The notes under the pieces were generated by a model. That model was not told the origin of the DNA. It did no database searches and saw only the letters and a list, made by a program, of their open reading frames with translations. DNA of 64,000 bases, from contig NZ_JBAKHX010000017.1 in assembly GCF_036906915.1 (NCBI RefSeq), forward strand, positions 47,984-111,983. The letters are read 5' to 3'. Shown here piece after piece: positions 34,067 through 41,272 of the stretch (positions are counted from its first letter, which is position 1; each line of letters opens with the position of its first letter). Position numbers and translations under genes: made by a program. Source of the DNA: Phytohabitans sp036906915. Its GTDB lineage: Bacteria > Actinomycetota > Actinomycetes > Mycobacteriales > Micromonosporaceae.

Positions 34067-34597
34067 GTGGTCCATGGGGACGTGCCGTTCGTGGTCTGTG
34101 TTTCGGCGGACGTGGCGCTCCGCGAGCGCGTGGTGCGGCGGCTCGATGACTGCGGCACCGTGGTGCTCTGCGCCGACCTGGCCGAGCTGCGGGCGATGCT
34201 CTTTCCGGCCGAGGCGGCACGCGTCCCGACCGAGGTCACACCCAAGGCCGCGAACGGTCCCGTGAAGCTCGGCGACCTGACGGTCGACGCCGCCGGCCAC
34301 CTGGTGACCTGGCGCGGCGAGCCGCTCGCGCTCACCCGCCTGGAGCGCGACCTGCTCGGCCGCCTGGCCAGCCCGCCGATCATGGTGTGGACGTACGAGC
34401 GGCTCTTCGACACCGTCTGGGGCGGCGCCTACCTGGGCGACACCTCGATCCTGCACTCCGCCGTGAAGCGGCTGCGCCGCAAGCTCCGCGCGGCCGAGGA
34501 CGGCCCGGTCGTCGAGACCGTCCGCGGCGTCGGCTATCGCCTACGCTTCCGGCCAGCACCTCCCGCTCAGGGTGCTGGCCCAGCGGCAATAGCATGA
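34067..34597 (+). CDS. Winged-helix response-regulator-like protein with short receiver
   Basis: This 176-residue protein has a C-terminal OmpR/PhoB winged helix (PLALTRLERDLLGRLAS, WTYERLFDTVWGGAYLGDTS, VKRLRRKLR, VVETVRGVGYRLRF). Its N-terminal part of about 65 residues resembles only the first half of a receiver (FVVCVSADVALRERVVRRLD), and I do not see a full phosphoacceptor pocket. No histidine kinase is adjacent. It is divergent from the large subtilase, with a 212-nt shared promoter spacer, so it may control that gene. GTG start with GGGGAGG 6 nt upstream. Confidence 0.82.
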   Translation: MVHGDVPFVVCVSADVALRERVVRRLDDCGTVVLCADLAELRAMLFPAEAARVPTEVTPKAANGPVKLGDLTVDAAGHLVTWRGEPLALTRLERDLLGRLASPPIMVWTYERLFDTVWGGAYLGDTSILHSAVKRLRRKLRAAEDGPVVETVRGVGYRLRFRPAPPAQGAGPAAIA

Positions 34598-34601
34598 GCG
34601 C

Positions 34602-35411
34602 GTGACAGTAGACGCGCCGCCATCCCGGCGCCGCCGGTGGCTGGTGGCCGTCGTGGTGCTCTGGGCAATCGTGCTCGCCGCCGTCGCGTACGCCTCCGTG
34701 CGGCGCGGCGACGCGACGGTCCGCGACCAGAGCAGCCTCACAGATGCGCTGCCGGTCGTCGACCGCGCGGTGGGGGAGTTGGCCGCCGCCGCCGGCTCCA
34801 CGGTCGTGCTGCACATCTCCGGGTACGACCTGGAGCGCGGCTGCCGCATAACCCCGGTGCGCTCGGGCGCGAAGCTGACCCGCGAGGTCACCATCTACAC
34901 GCGCGAAGCGGACGGTCCGGGGCTGCTCGACCAGATCGTGAAGGCGCTGCCGGCGGGGTACGACGCGCGGGCCCGGCACACCGCCAAGGCGCACGCACTG
35001 CGCGCCGACGCGGGCGACTTCGTGGCGATCCGGGGCAGCATCACGTCGCCGGGCGTGGTGAGCCTGAGCGTCGAAACCGGCTGCCGCCCGGCCGGCGACA
35101 TCGCGCTGACCGAGCCGGCGGTCGACCCCGGCGTGATCAACCCGGTCCTCGGTGCCTTTGGGGCGACCCCGTCGGGCGTGACGGCGGCCGAGGCGCCGTG
35201 CCCGAACGGCGGCACCGTGCGCACCGTGCGCGCCGACGGCACCCCGAGCACGCCACCGACCAGCCTGGCCGGCCCCTTGCAGGCGCTGACGACCGGCGCG
35301 ACGGTGATCGTCAACTCACCGGATCGCGTCGCCTATCGCACGTCGCAGGCCGCCGTTTCCGTCGACGCCGAGGGTGGCGAGCTCTCCGTCGCCGCGACGA
35401 CCCCCTGCTAG
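34602..35411 (+). CDS. Membrane-anchored exported protein, unknown function
   Basis: This 269-residue protein has a basic N-terminus and one hydrophobic anchor at about residues 10-30 (WLVAVVVLWAIVLAAVAYAS), then an extracytoplasmic domain with no family recognised. Two Cys (GCRITPV, TGCRPAG) and a near C-terminal pair (APCPNGG, ATTPC) could form disulfides. The GTG start lies 4 nt after the regulator gene stop, so the two are probably cotranscribed. It is convergent with the DsrE gene. Confidence 0.75.
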   Translation: MTVDAPPSRRRRWLVAVVVLWAIVLAAVAYASVRRGDATVRDQSSLTDALPVVDRAVGELAAAAGSTVVLHISGYDLERGCRITPVRSGAKLTREVTIYTREADGPGLLDQIVKALPAGYDARARHTAKAHALRADAGDFVAIRGSITSPGVVSLSVETGCRPAGDIALTEPAVDPGVINPVLGAFGATPSGVTAAEAPCPNGGTVRTVRADGTPSTPPTSLAGPLQALTTGATVIVNSPDRVAYRTSQAAVSVDAEGGELSVAATTPC

Positions 35412-35413
35412 TA

Positions 35414-35776
35414 CTAGTACACGAGTGCCTGGGCGCCGTCGGCGAGCGTCTCTTCGACGAAGGCAGCCGCGCCGGCGATGCGTACCCCTGGGAGAACGTC
35501 GTCGGCGGTGATGTCGCGGCGGGCGGCGCACTGGGTGCAGACGGTGACCTTCCCGCCGGCCAGGACGGCCTCCAGGAGGTCGGGTAGCGGCGCCGAGTGC
35601 GGCAGGTCGAACTCGGCGGCCCGCCCCGGCAGCGCGAACCACGCCGACTCGCCGGTCAGCCACAGCGACACCTCGGCACCAGCCGCGACCGCGGTGGCCG
35701 CCACCGTGAACGCCTGTGCGCACCGCTCCGGAGCATCCGAACCCGCTGTTGCCTTGACGATAAGAGACCGCGCCAT
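35414..35776 (-). CDS. DsrE-family protein
   Basis: This 120-residue DsrE/DsrF-fold protein begins MARSLIVKATAGSDAPERC. It has AAGAEVSLWLTGESAWFALPG and a conserved cysteine motif KVTVCTQCAARRDI (about residue 75) that could carry persulfide, as in TusD/DsrE sulfur-relay proteins. The sulfur genes nearby fit a sulfur-transfer role, but this is inference. Its start at 35776 is 23 nt from the divergent 34-residue small protein. Confidence 0.82.
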   Translation of the reverse strand: MARSLIVKATAGSDAPERCAQAFTVAATAVAAGAEVSLWLTGESAWFALPGRAAEFDLPHSAPLPDLLEAVLAGGKVTVCTQCAARRDITADDVLPGVRIAGAAAFVEETLADGAQALVY

Positions 35777-35798
35777 CCCGCCAGCATAGGATCGTGCC

Positions 35799-35903
35799 GT
35801 GGTCACCGAGATCGGGTTCGTCAGCCTGCTGGTCGCGGGCTTCGGGGCGCTCGCCGGTGGCCTGGTCTATCTGGCCGTACGCATCTGTCGAGGACGCTGG
35901 TGA
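35799..35903 (+). CDS. 34-residue single-helix membrane protein
   Basis: A short ORF starting at GTG 35799 encodes a hydrophobic helix (GFVSLLVAGFGALAGGLVY, residues 6-24) with a basic tail RICRGRW. Its stop codon overlaps the GTG start of the nitrobindin gene by 4 nt (GTGA), the usual sign of translational coupling. No family was recognised; the evidence is the coupled position and membrane-like composition. Confidence 0.6.
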   Translation: MVTEIGFVSLLVAGFGALAGGLVYLAVRICRGRW

Positions 35904-36490
35904 CTGACAACCCGCTCGGACCCCCGCCCTGGCTCAACGCGCCGCCGGTCGATCCGTACCCGTACGAGGAGACCCACGACCTGCGCAAGGGCCCCGACCT
36001 GCATCCGGCGCTCCTGGGCCTGCTGCCGTACATCGGCCTGTGGCGCGGCCGTGGCCGAGGCGGCTTTCCTACGGTCGAAGACTTCGACTACGCGCAGGAG
36101 ATCCGGATCAGCCACGACGGCCGGCCGTTCCTGCACTACGAGTCGCGGGCCTGGCTGCTCGACGAGCAGAGCCAGCCGGTGCGCCCCGCCGGTCGCGAGG
36201 TCGGCTGGTGGCGGCCGGTGTTCGACGGCGACCGCCCGACCGACGACCTGGAGGTGCTGATCAGCACGCCCACCGGGATCGTCGAGCTGTACCTGGGCAA
36301 GATCACCGGCACCCAGGTCGAGCTGGTCACCGACGCGGTCCTGCGCACCTCGACCGCGAAAGAGGTGACCGCCGGTCACCGGCTGTTCGGCATCGTCGAG
36401 GGCGCGCTGCTGTACGCCCAGGAGATGGCCGCCGTGGGTTATCCACTCTCGCCGCATCTGTCCGCCCGGCTCATCCGTGTCGGCGGCTAA
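35900..36490 (+). CDS. Nitrobindin/FABP-like heme protein (peroxynitrite isomerase family)
   Basis: This 196-residue DUF1794/THAP4-like beta-barrel has the family motif GLWRGRGRGGFP (GxWxGxG) near residue 47 and IRISHDGRPFLHYESRAW. The C-terminal segment AKEVTAGHRLFGIVEGALLYA contains the proximal histidine candidate. Nitrobindins bind ferric heme and can isomerise peroxynitrite to nitrate. The mycobacterial orthologue lies beside the sseC2/cysA2 genes, matching this neighbourhood. The GTG start overlaps the small upstream ORF. Confidence 0.9.
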   Translation: MTDNPLGPPPWLNAPPVDPYPYEETHDLRKGPDLHPALLGLLPYIGLWRGRGRGGFPTVEDFDYAQEIRISHDGRPFLHYESRAWLLDEQSQPVRPAGREVGWWRPVFDGDRPTDDLEVLISTPTGIVELYLGKITGTQVELVTDAVLRTSTAKEVTAGHRLFGIVEGALLYAQEMAAVGYPLSPHLSARLIRVGG

Positions 36491-36499
36491 TATCGGTTG

Positions 36500-36913
36500 G
36501 TGTCGGAAACCTCACTGCCGGAGATCCTGCGGGCGCGTGGCCTGCGGTTGACGGCCCAGCGCCAGTTGGTTCTGGAGGCCGTACACGAGCTTGGGCACGC
36601 CACGCCTGAGCAGTTGCACGCCGCGGTCCGCGAGGTCGCCGCCGGAGTGAACATCACCACGATTTACCGCACCCTGGAATTACTCGAGGACCTCGGGTTG
36701 GTTACCCATACGCACCTGTCGCACGGGTCGCCGACCTACCATCCGGTGAGCGAAGATCAACACGCCCACCTGGTCTGCCGGCAGTGCGGCACGGTGAGCG
36801 AGGTCGAGCCGGAACTCTTGGCGCCGCTGGCCGAGGAGCTGCTGCGGCAACGCGGGTTCCAGGTCGACATCGGGCACCTTGCCCTGTTCGGCACATGTGG
36901 GGAGTGCGGATGA
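36500..36913 (+). CDS. Fur-family metal-dependent repressor
   Basis: This 137-residue regulator has an N-terminal winged helix (LRARGLRLTAQRQLVLEAV, NITTIYRTLELLEDLGLV) and a metal-binding dimerisation domain (THTHLSHGSPTYH, DQHAHLVCRQCGTVSEVE). The two CxxC motifs (CRQCG and the terminal CGECG) form the structural zinc site. The metal sensed (Fe, Zn or Mn, or peroxide) cannot be assigned by eye. The start is GTG 36500; a TTG one codon upstream is possible. It overlaps the ygfZ start by 4 nt. Confidence 0.9.
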   Translation: MSETSLPEILRARGLRLTAQRQLVLEAVHELGHATPEQLHAAVREVAAGVNITTIYRTLELLEDLGLVTHTHLSHGSPTYHPVSEDQHAHLVCRQCGTVSEVEPELLAPLAEELLRQRGFQVDIGHLALFGTCGECG

Positions 36914-37971
36914 TCGACGTGGCGGGAGCGGTGGCCGTCGAGGCCATCGAGCCGGGTTCGCGAGACGCGGGCGTGGCCGCCCACTATGGCGACCCGATGC
37001 GCGAGCAACGGGTGCTGGCCACCGACGTGGGGCTGGTCGACCGCTCCCATCGCAGCGTGCTGGCCGTGCCGGGCGTCGAGCGGGCGAGCTGGCTGCACAG
37101 CCTCACCACCCAGCACCTCGCCGGCCTGCGCGCGGGTCAGGGCACCGAACTGCTCGTCCTCTCCCCGCACGGCCACGTCGAGCACCACGCGATGGTCGCC
37201 GAGGACGGCGACACGACCTGGCTCGACACCGAGCCTGGCAGCGGGTCCGACCTGCTCGCGTTCCTTTCGAAGATGCGCTTCCTGACGCGGGTCGAGCCGC
37301 GCGACGCCACCGCCGAGTGGGCGGTGCTGTCGCTGGTCGGCCCCCGCGCGGTCGACGCGCTCGGACTCCCGCTGAAAGACCCTGAGGTGCTCCCGGTGCC
37401 GGGTCCGAAGTTCGCCGCCGGCTCCGTCCCTTCGACATCAAGCAGCCTGTACGCCGTTGCGGCCCTGCCGTCCGGTGGCCTCGCCCGACGGGGCCGGTTG
37501 GGCGTCGACCTGATCGTCCCGCGTGACGCCGTCGCCGACGTCGTGGCATCCCTGGGCGTGCCTTTGGCGGGGCTGTGGGCGTACGAGGCGATCCGGGTGG
37601 CTGCCCTCGTGCCCCGGGCTGGCCTGGAGACCGACCACCGCACCATCCCGGCCGACGTCGACCTGATCGGCCCGGCGGTGCACCTCGACAAGGGCTGCTA
37701 TCGCGGCCAGGAGACCGTGGCCCGGGTGCACAACCTCGGGCGGCCGCCGCGCCGCCTGGTACTGCTGCATCTCGACGGGGTGGCCACCGACCAGCCGCCG
37801 GTCGCCGGCACGCCCGTGACCACCGAAGACGGCCGTGCGGTGGGTTTCATCGGCACCGCCGTGCGCCATTTCGAGCTCGGCATGGTCGCTCTCGCCGTAG
37901 TCAAGCGAAACGTCCCGGACGACGCTGTTCTCCGGGCAGGCGAATCGGTCGCCGCAATAGACCGTGCCTAA
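36910..37971 (+). CDS. ygfZ: YgfZ/GcvT-domain folate-binding protein
   Basis: This 353-residue aminomethyltransferase-fold protein assists Fe-S cluster assembly or repair with tetrahydrofolate. The diagnostic motif KGCYRGQETVARVHNLGRPPR (its core is KGCYRGQE, about residue 262) contains the redox-active Cys. The N-terminal GcvT-like half shows LVDRSHRSVLAVPGVERASWL, and a C-terminal beta-barrel follows. It starts with an ATGA overlap with the fur gene, so coregulation is likely. Confidence 0.92.
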   Translation: MIDVAGAVAVEAIEPGSRDAGVAAHYGDPMREQRVLATDVGLVDRSHRSVLAVPGVERASWLHSLTTQHLAGLRAGQGTELLVLSPHGHVEHHAMVAEDGDTTWLDTEPGSGSDLLAFLSKMRFLTRVEPRDATAEWAVLSLVGPRAVDALGLPLKDPEVLPVPGPKFAAGSVPSTSSSLYAVAALPSGGLARRGRLGVDLIVPRDAVADVVASLGVPLAGLWAYEAIRVAALVPRAGLETDHRTIPADVDLIGPAVHLDKGCYRGQETVARVHNLGRPPRRLVLLHLDGVATDQPPVAGTPVTTEDGRAVGFIGTAVRHFELGMVALAVVKRNVPDDAVLRAGESVAAIDRA

Positions 37972-38096
37972 TGGATCGCTCCGTCACGCGGCGCACCGAG
38001 GCGACGCCTTCCCGCGCAGCGATGTTGGCGGTGGCCGAGGTCCGCGTCGCCTTGGTCCAGACGCCGCCGCGCCAGTTCCCGCACGATCTAGGCTGA
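37971..38096 (+). CDS. Possible 41-residue small ORF
   Basis: An ATG overlaps the last base of the ygfZ stop codon and opens a 41-codon frame (RTEATPSRAAMLAVAEVRV in the middle) that ends 5 nt before the BKACE gene. It is basic, without recognised family. Only the tight position argues for translation; high-GC chance ORFs of this size are common. Confidence 0.25.
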   Translation: MDRSVTRRTEATPSRAAMLAVAEVRVALVQTPPRQFPHDLG

Positions 38097-38101
38097 CCCT
38101 C

Positions 38102-38929
38102 ATGGGTACGTTGATCACGGTGGCGCCTACGGGTGCCGAGTCCACCAAAGCCGACGTGCCGGCACTGCCGGTAACCCTCGACGAGCTGGTGAGCACCGCC
38201 AAGGAGTGCGAGGCGCTCGGTGCCAGCGTGATCCACGTCCACATCCGCGACGGCGAGGCCCGGCCGACGCTCGATCTCGGCCGTCTCCGCGAGACCGTCG
38301 CCGCGCTGCGGGAGAGCACCGATCTGATCGTGCAGCTCTCCACGGGCGGCGCGGTGACCGACCCGGAGGACGCCCGGCTGGCCGTGCTCGAGGCCGGTCC
38401 CGACATGGCGTCCTGCACGATGGGCACGGTCAACTTCGGTGACGACGTGTTCCTCAACCGCTGGGAGCTCGTGGTCGGCCTGCACCTGCGCATGCAGCAG
38501 CTGGGCGTCGTGCCGGAGTACGAGATATTCGACCTCGGTCACCTGACCGCCCTGCAGCGCCTGCTCGACCGCTGGGGCCTGCCGGTCGGCGGCCACGTGC
38601 ACGTCGACCTGGTCATGGGTGTACCGGGCGGCATGCCCGGCACCACCGAGGCCCTGGTGGCCTGCCGCCAGGCGATGCGCGACCTGCCGGAGGGCACCAC
38701 GTTCTCGGCCACCGGCATCGGTCGCAGCACGATCCCGGTGATGCTGGCGTCGCTGTCCGCGGGTGGCCACCTGCGGGTCGGCATGGAAGACACCGTCACG
38801 TACGCCAAGGGCCGGCCGGTCGAGTCGAACATGCAGCTCGTGGCGCGCGCGGTCGGATTCGCCCAGCTCGCGCAGCGCCCGCCGCTGACCAGCGCCGAGG
38901 CCCGCGCACTGCTGGGCGTGCCCGCATGA
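38102..38929 (+). CDS. BKACE-family beta-keto acid cleavage enzyme (DUF849)
   Basis: This 275-residue TIM-barrel Zn enzyme of the 3-keto-5-aminohexanoate cleavage (DUF849/BKACE) family condenses a beta-keto acid with acetyl-CoA. It begins with TLITVAPTGAE; metal ligands are visible in SVIHVHIRDGEARPTLD (His-x-His) and GGHVHVDLVMG (second His pair). CTMGTVNFGDDVFLN and the terminal region THIS-like TYAKGRPVESNMQLV are family marks. The substrate is unknown. Its TGA stop is formed by the ATGA at the start of a dispersed repeat. Confidence 0.88.
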   Translation: MGTLITVAPTGAESTKADVPALPVTLDELVSTAKECEALGASVIHVHIRDGEARPTLDLGRLRETVAALRESTDLIVQLSTGGAVTDPEDARLAVLEAGPDMASCTMGTVNFGDDVFLNRWELVVGLHLRMQQLGVVPEYEIFDLGHLTALQRLLDRWGLPVGGHVHVDLVMGVPGGMPGTTEALVACRQAMRDLPEGTTFSATGIGRSTIPVMLASLSAGGHLRVGMEDTVTYAKGRPVESNMQLVARAVGFAQLAQRPPLTSAEARALLGVPA

Positions 38930-39056
38930 CCGAGCCAGCCGGCGTTCGCCTTCGCCCGCGCGGGTCATGCGCCTCTGAGCCGCCCTGTAGCCGCCAGTCG
39001 TTACGGTCGCCGCGCTCCCCGCGCGTGGAGGCGGCTGCGGACGGCGGCGCATGACC
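38926..39056 (+). repeat. Structured dispersed element (A module plus CTGTAG hairpin), copy at 39 kb
   Basis: Module A (38926-38973) starts ATGACCGAGCCAGCCGGCG and ends GGTCATGCGCC. The hairpin (38981-39043) pairs AGCCGCC with GGCGGCT around the same loop plan as other copies. The outer stem GGTCATGCGCC (38963-38973) pairs with GGCGCATGACC (39046-39056), and the asparaginase ATG (39051) lies in that 3' arm. It fills the whole spacer between the BKACE and asparaginase genes. Confidence 0.8.
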
Positions 39057-39995
39057 GGCACGGTGCTCGCCGAGGTGGTGCGCTCCGGCTTCGTCGAGGG
39101 GGTGCACCGCGGTTCGGTCGTGGTCCTCGACGCCACGGGCGCGATCGTCGATTGCGCCGGTGACGTCAAGTCCCCGATGTTTCCGCGCTCGTCCAACAAG
39201 CCCCTCCAGGCGATCGGCATGCTGCGCTCGGGGCTCCTGCTGGCCGACCCGGCCGACCTGGCGCTCGTCTGCGCGAGCCATTTCGGCGAAGACTTCCACG
39301 TGGCCCGGGTACGGGCGCTGCTGCGCACTGCGGGGCTGGATGAGTCGGCGCTGCGCTGCCCGCCCGACATGCCGCTGTCCGCGCCCGCCGCGGAGGCGGT
39401 GCTGCGTGCCGGCGGCGGCAAGGCCCGGGTGCGGATGAACTGCTCCGGCAAGCACTCGGGGATGCTGCTCACCTGCCTGGCCGCGGGCTGGCCGGTGCAG
39501 GAGTACTGGCTGCCCGACCACCCGTTGCAGGAGCGCATCCGGGCGACGGTGGAGGAGTTCACCGGTGAGCGGGTCGCGGCGGTGGGCGTCGACGGGTGCG
39601 GCGCGCCGGTGCTCGCGATCTCGCTGACTGGCCTGGCCGGCGCGTTCCTGCGGCTGGTCAACGGCGCGCCCGCCTCGCCGGAACGCATGGTCGCCGACGC
39701 GATGCGGGCGCATCCGGAGCTGGTCGCCGGCACTGGGGCTGACGACACCCGGCTCATGCACGGGGTGCCGGGCCTGCTCGCCAAGGGAGGCGCCGAGGGC
39801 GTGCTCGCGGTGGCGGTGCCGGGCGTGGGCGCGGTCGCCCTCAAGATCGACGATGGTGGGATGCGGGCCCGGATGCCGGTACTGGTCTCGGCGCTGCGGC
39901 GCCTGGGCGTGACCGCCGAGGTTCTCGATTCGCTGGCCGAGACCCCCTTGCTGGGCGGTGGTGAGCCGGTGGGGGCGGTCCGCGCGGCCTGGTAG
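39051..39995 (+). CDS. L-asparaginase II family protein
   Basis: This 314-residue member of the AnsA/asparaginase II (PF06089) family hydrolyses asparagine to aspartate and ammonia. LAEVVRSGFVEGVHRGSVVV at the N-terminus is the family hallmark; FPRSSNKPLQAIGMLRSG (about residue 42), RMNCSGKHSGMLLTC (about 128) and GVDGCGAPV (about 180) line the active site. The ATG sits in the 3' arm of a structured repeat, suggesting translational control similar to that of the FUSC gene. Confidence 0.9.
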   Translation: MTGTVLAEVVRSGFVEGVHRGSVVVLDATGAIVDCAGDVKSPMFPRSSNKPLQAIGMLRSGLLLADPADLALVCASHFGEDFHVARVRALLRTAGLDESALRCPPDMPLSAPAAEAVLRAGGGKARVRMNCSGKHSGMLLTCLAAGWPVQEYWLPDHPLQERIRATVEEFTGERVAAVGVDGCGAPVLAISLTGLAGAFLRLVNGAPASPERMVADAMRAHPELVAGTGADDTRLMHGVPGLLAKGGAEGVLAVAVPGVGAVALKIDDGGMRARMPVLVSALRRLGVTAEVLDSLAETPLLGGGEPVGAVRAAW

Positions 39996-40040
39996 CGGGG
40001 GTGTGACCTGAGACCCATGTTTGCCGCTAGTTAGCGAAAT

Positions 40041-40056
40041 GCTTGCAGGAGCAAGC
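40041..40056. promoter_or_regulatory. Inverted repeat upstream of XRE regulator gene
   Basis: GCTTGC-AGGA-GCAAGC is centred 29 nt upstream of the XRE gene start, inside the only spacer of this operon. It could be an autoregulatory operator; the evidence is symmetry and position only. Confidence 0.4.
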
Positions 40057-40077
40057 GGGGCGGGCTACCTTCGTGTC

Positions 40078-40605
40078 ATGGCCACCCCGAAGGATCTGCC
40101 CCGTGACATCGGCGGCTTCATCCGCGACCTGCGGCACAACGCCAAGATCTCGTTGCGGCAGCTTGCCGAGCAGGCCGGGGTCAGCAACCCATACCTGAGC
40201 CAGGTGGAGCGCGGCCTGCGCAAGCCCAGCGCCGAGGTGCTCCAGCAACTGGCCAGCGCGCTCCGGGTCTCCACCCCGGTGATGTACCTGCGCGCGGGCC
40301 TGCTCGACGCGCTCGACGCCAAAGAGGGTCAGGGCGTGCTGGCGGCCATCGCCAACGACCCCGACCTGACCCTGTCGCAGAAGCAGTCGCTCAGCCAGAT
40401 CTACGAGACCTTCCGCCGCGAAAACGCCCGGCACGCCGAGGAGAAGGCGCCGGGAGAGGCGCCCGAGGCCCAGGCCGCCGATGACGCCGTCATCGAGTCG
40501 GTCGCGGTGACCGAAGGGGGCGCCGCACCGGCACCCAAGCCCGCCCGCAAGACCGCGAAAAAAGCGGTCAAGAAGCCGGCCGCGCCCGCGGCCGAAAAGG
40601 AGTAA
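40078..40605 (+). CDS. XRE-family regulator with Lys/Ala-rich tail
   Basis: This 175-residue protein has a helix-turn-helix at residues 15-70 (DLRHNAKISLRQLAEQAGVSN, YLSQVERGLRKPSAEVLQQL), a short helical middle, and a tail rich in Ala, Pro and Lys (KPARKTAKKAVKKPAAPAA). Gene order regulator, HBHA-like, DUF2516 equals the mycobacterial Rv0474-Rv0475-Rv0476 group, so this is probably the counterpart of Rv0474. The ATG at 40078 is chosen because upstream codons run through the promoter and inverted repeat. Confidence 0.87.
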   Translation: MATPKDLPRDIGGFIRDLRHNAKISLRQLAEQAGVSNPYLSQVERGLRKPSAEVLQQLASALRVSTPVMYLRAGLLDALDAKEGQGVLAAIANDPDLTLSQKQSLSQIYETFRRENARHAEEKAPGEAPEAQAADDAVIESVAVTEGGAAPAPKPARKTAKKAVKKPAAPAAEKE

Positions 40606-40608
40606 AAG

Positions 40609-41145
40609 ATGACCGAGGCAAAGTCCGCCCGCGCGACGTCGACCCGCATCCCGGCCCCGCTCTACGCCGCCGCTGGCGCTGGCGATCTGGCCTACCAGCA
40701 GCTCCGCAAGCTCCCCACCGTGGTGAACGGGCTGAGCGAGAAGGCCGCCGCCGGCAGCGTCGACCTGCGCGAGAGGGCAGTCGCCACGCTGCGCGCCGCC
40801 AACACCGCCGCGACCAACCTGCGCGGCAAGGCCGCCGGCACCGACCTCGACGTCGACAAGCTGCGTGACGCCGCCAAGCGCAACGCCGCCGTGGTCGTCG
40901 CGGGTGCCTACGCCGCCCAGGAGCGGGCCGTCACCGTGTACGACAAGCTGGTCGCGCACGGCGAGCGGGTGCTCGGTTCCGGCGTGGTCCAGGCCGCCGA
41001 CACCATCAACGCCGACATCGAGGCCACCGAGGCGCCCGCCGAGGTGACCGCCGCTCCGGCCGCCGCCCCCGCGGAGCCCGCCGCCGAGAAGCCCGCCGCC
41101 AAGGCGACCCGCCCGGCGAAGCGCACCCGCCCGGCCGCCAAGTAA
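40609..41145 (+). CDS. HBHA-like heparin-binding protein homologue
   Basis: This 178-residue, mostly helical protein has an N-terminal conserved piece PAPLYAAAGAGDLAYQQLRK, a central coiled-coil-like region, and an Ala/Pro/Lys/Arg-rich tail (AAEKPAAKATRPAKRTRPAA). In mycobacteria HBHA has the same plan, with a Lys-rich tail that binds heparan sulfate and DNA. Adhesion is not implied for this organism; a role at the envelope or in DNA binding is possible. It lies 3 nt after the XRE gene stop. Confidence 0.75.
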   Translation: MTEAKSARATSTRIPAPLYAAAGAGDLAYQQLRKLPTVVNGLSEKAAAGSVDLRERAVATLRAANTAATNLRGKAAGTDLDVDKLRDAAKRNAAVVVAGAYAAQERAVTVYDKLVAHGERVLGSGVVQAADTINADIEATEAPAEVTAAPAAAPAEPAAEKPAAKATRPAKRTRPAAK

Positions 41146-41221
41146 CTCCCCGAATCCGCTGGCCCGAGAGCCGCCATCAAGGCCTTCGGGCCCGCGCGAG
41201 CGGAGAGAGCGCCAACAGCTC

Positions 41222-41252
41222 GGCCCGGACTCTGTTCAACGGAGTTCGGGCC
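41222..41252 (+). terminator. Hairpin between HBHA-like and DUF2516 genes
   Basis: GGCCCGGACTC pairs with GAGTTCGGGCC (one G-T) across 9 nt. A second weaker hairpin, GGCCCGA with TCGGGCC, lies at 41161-41192. No T-run follows, so partial termination or mRNA protection is possible. Confidence 0.45.
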
Positions 41253-41272
41253 AGCGGCATAAGCTTCAGGGC

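Noticed and set aside
37901..40018. 705-codon minus-strand frame
   Set aside because: It runs antisense through the BKACE and asparaginase genes and the repeat between them; no domain is seen.
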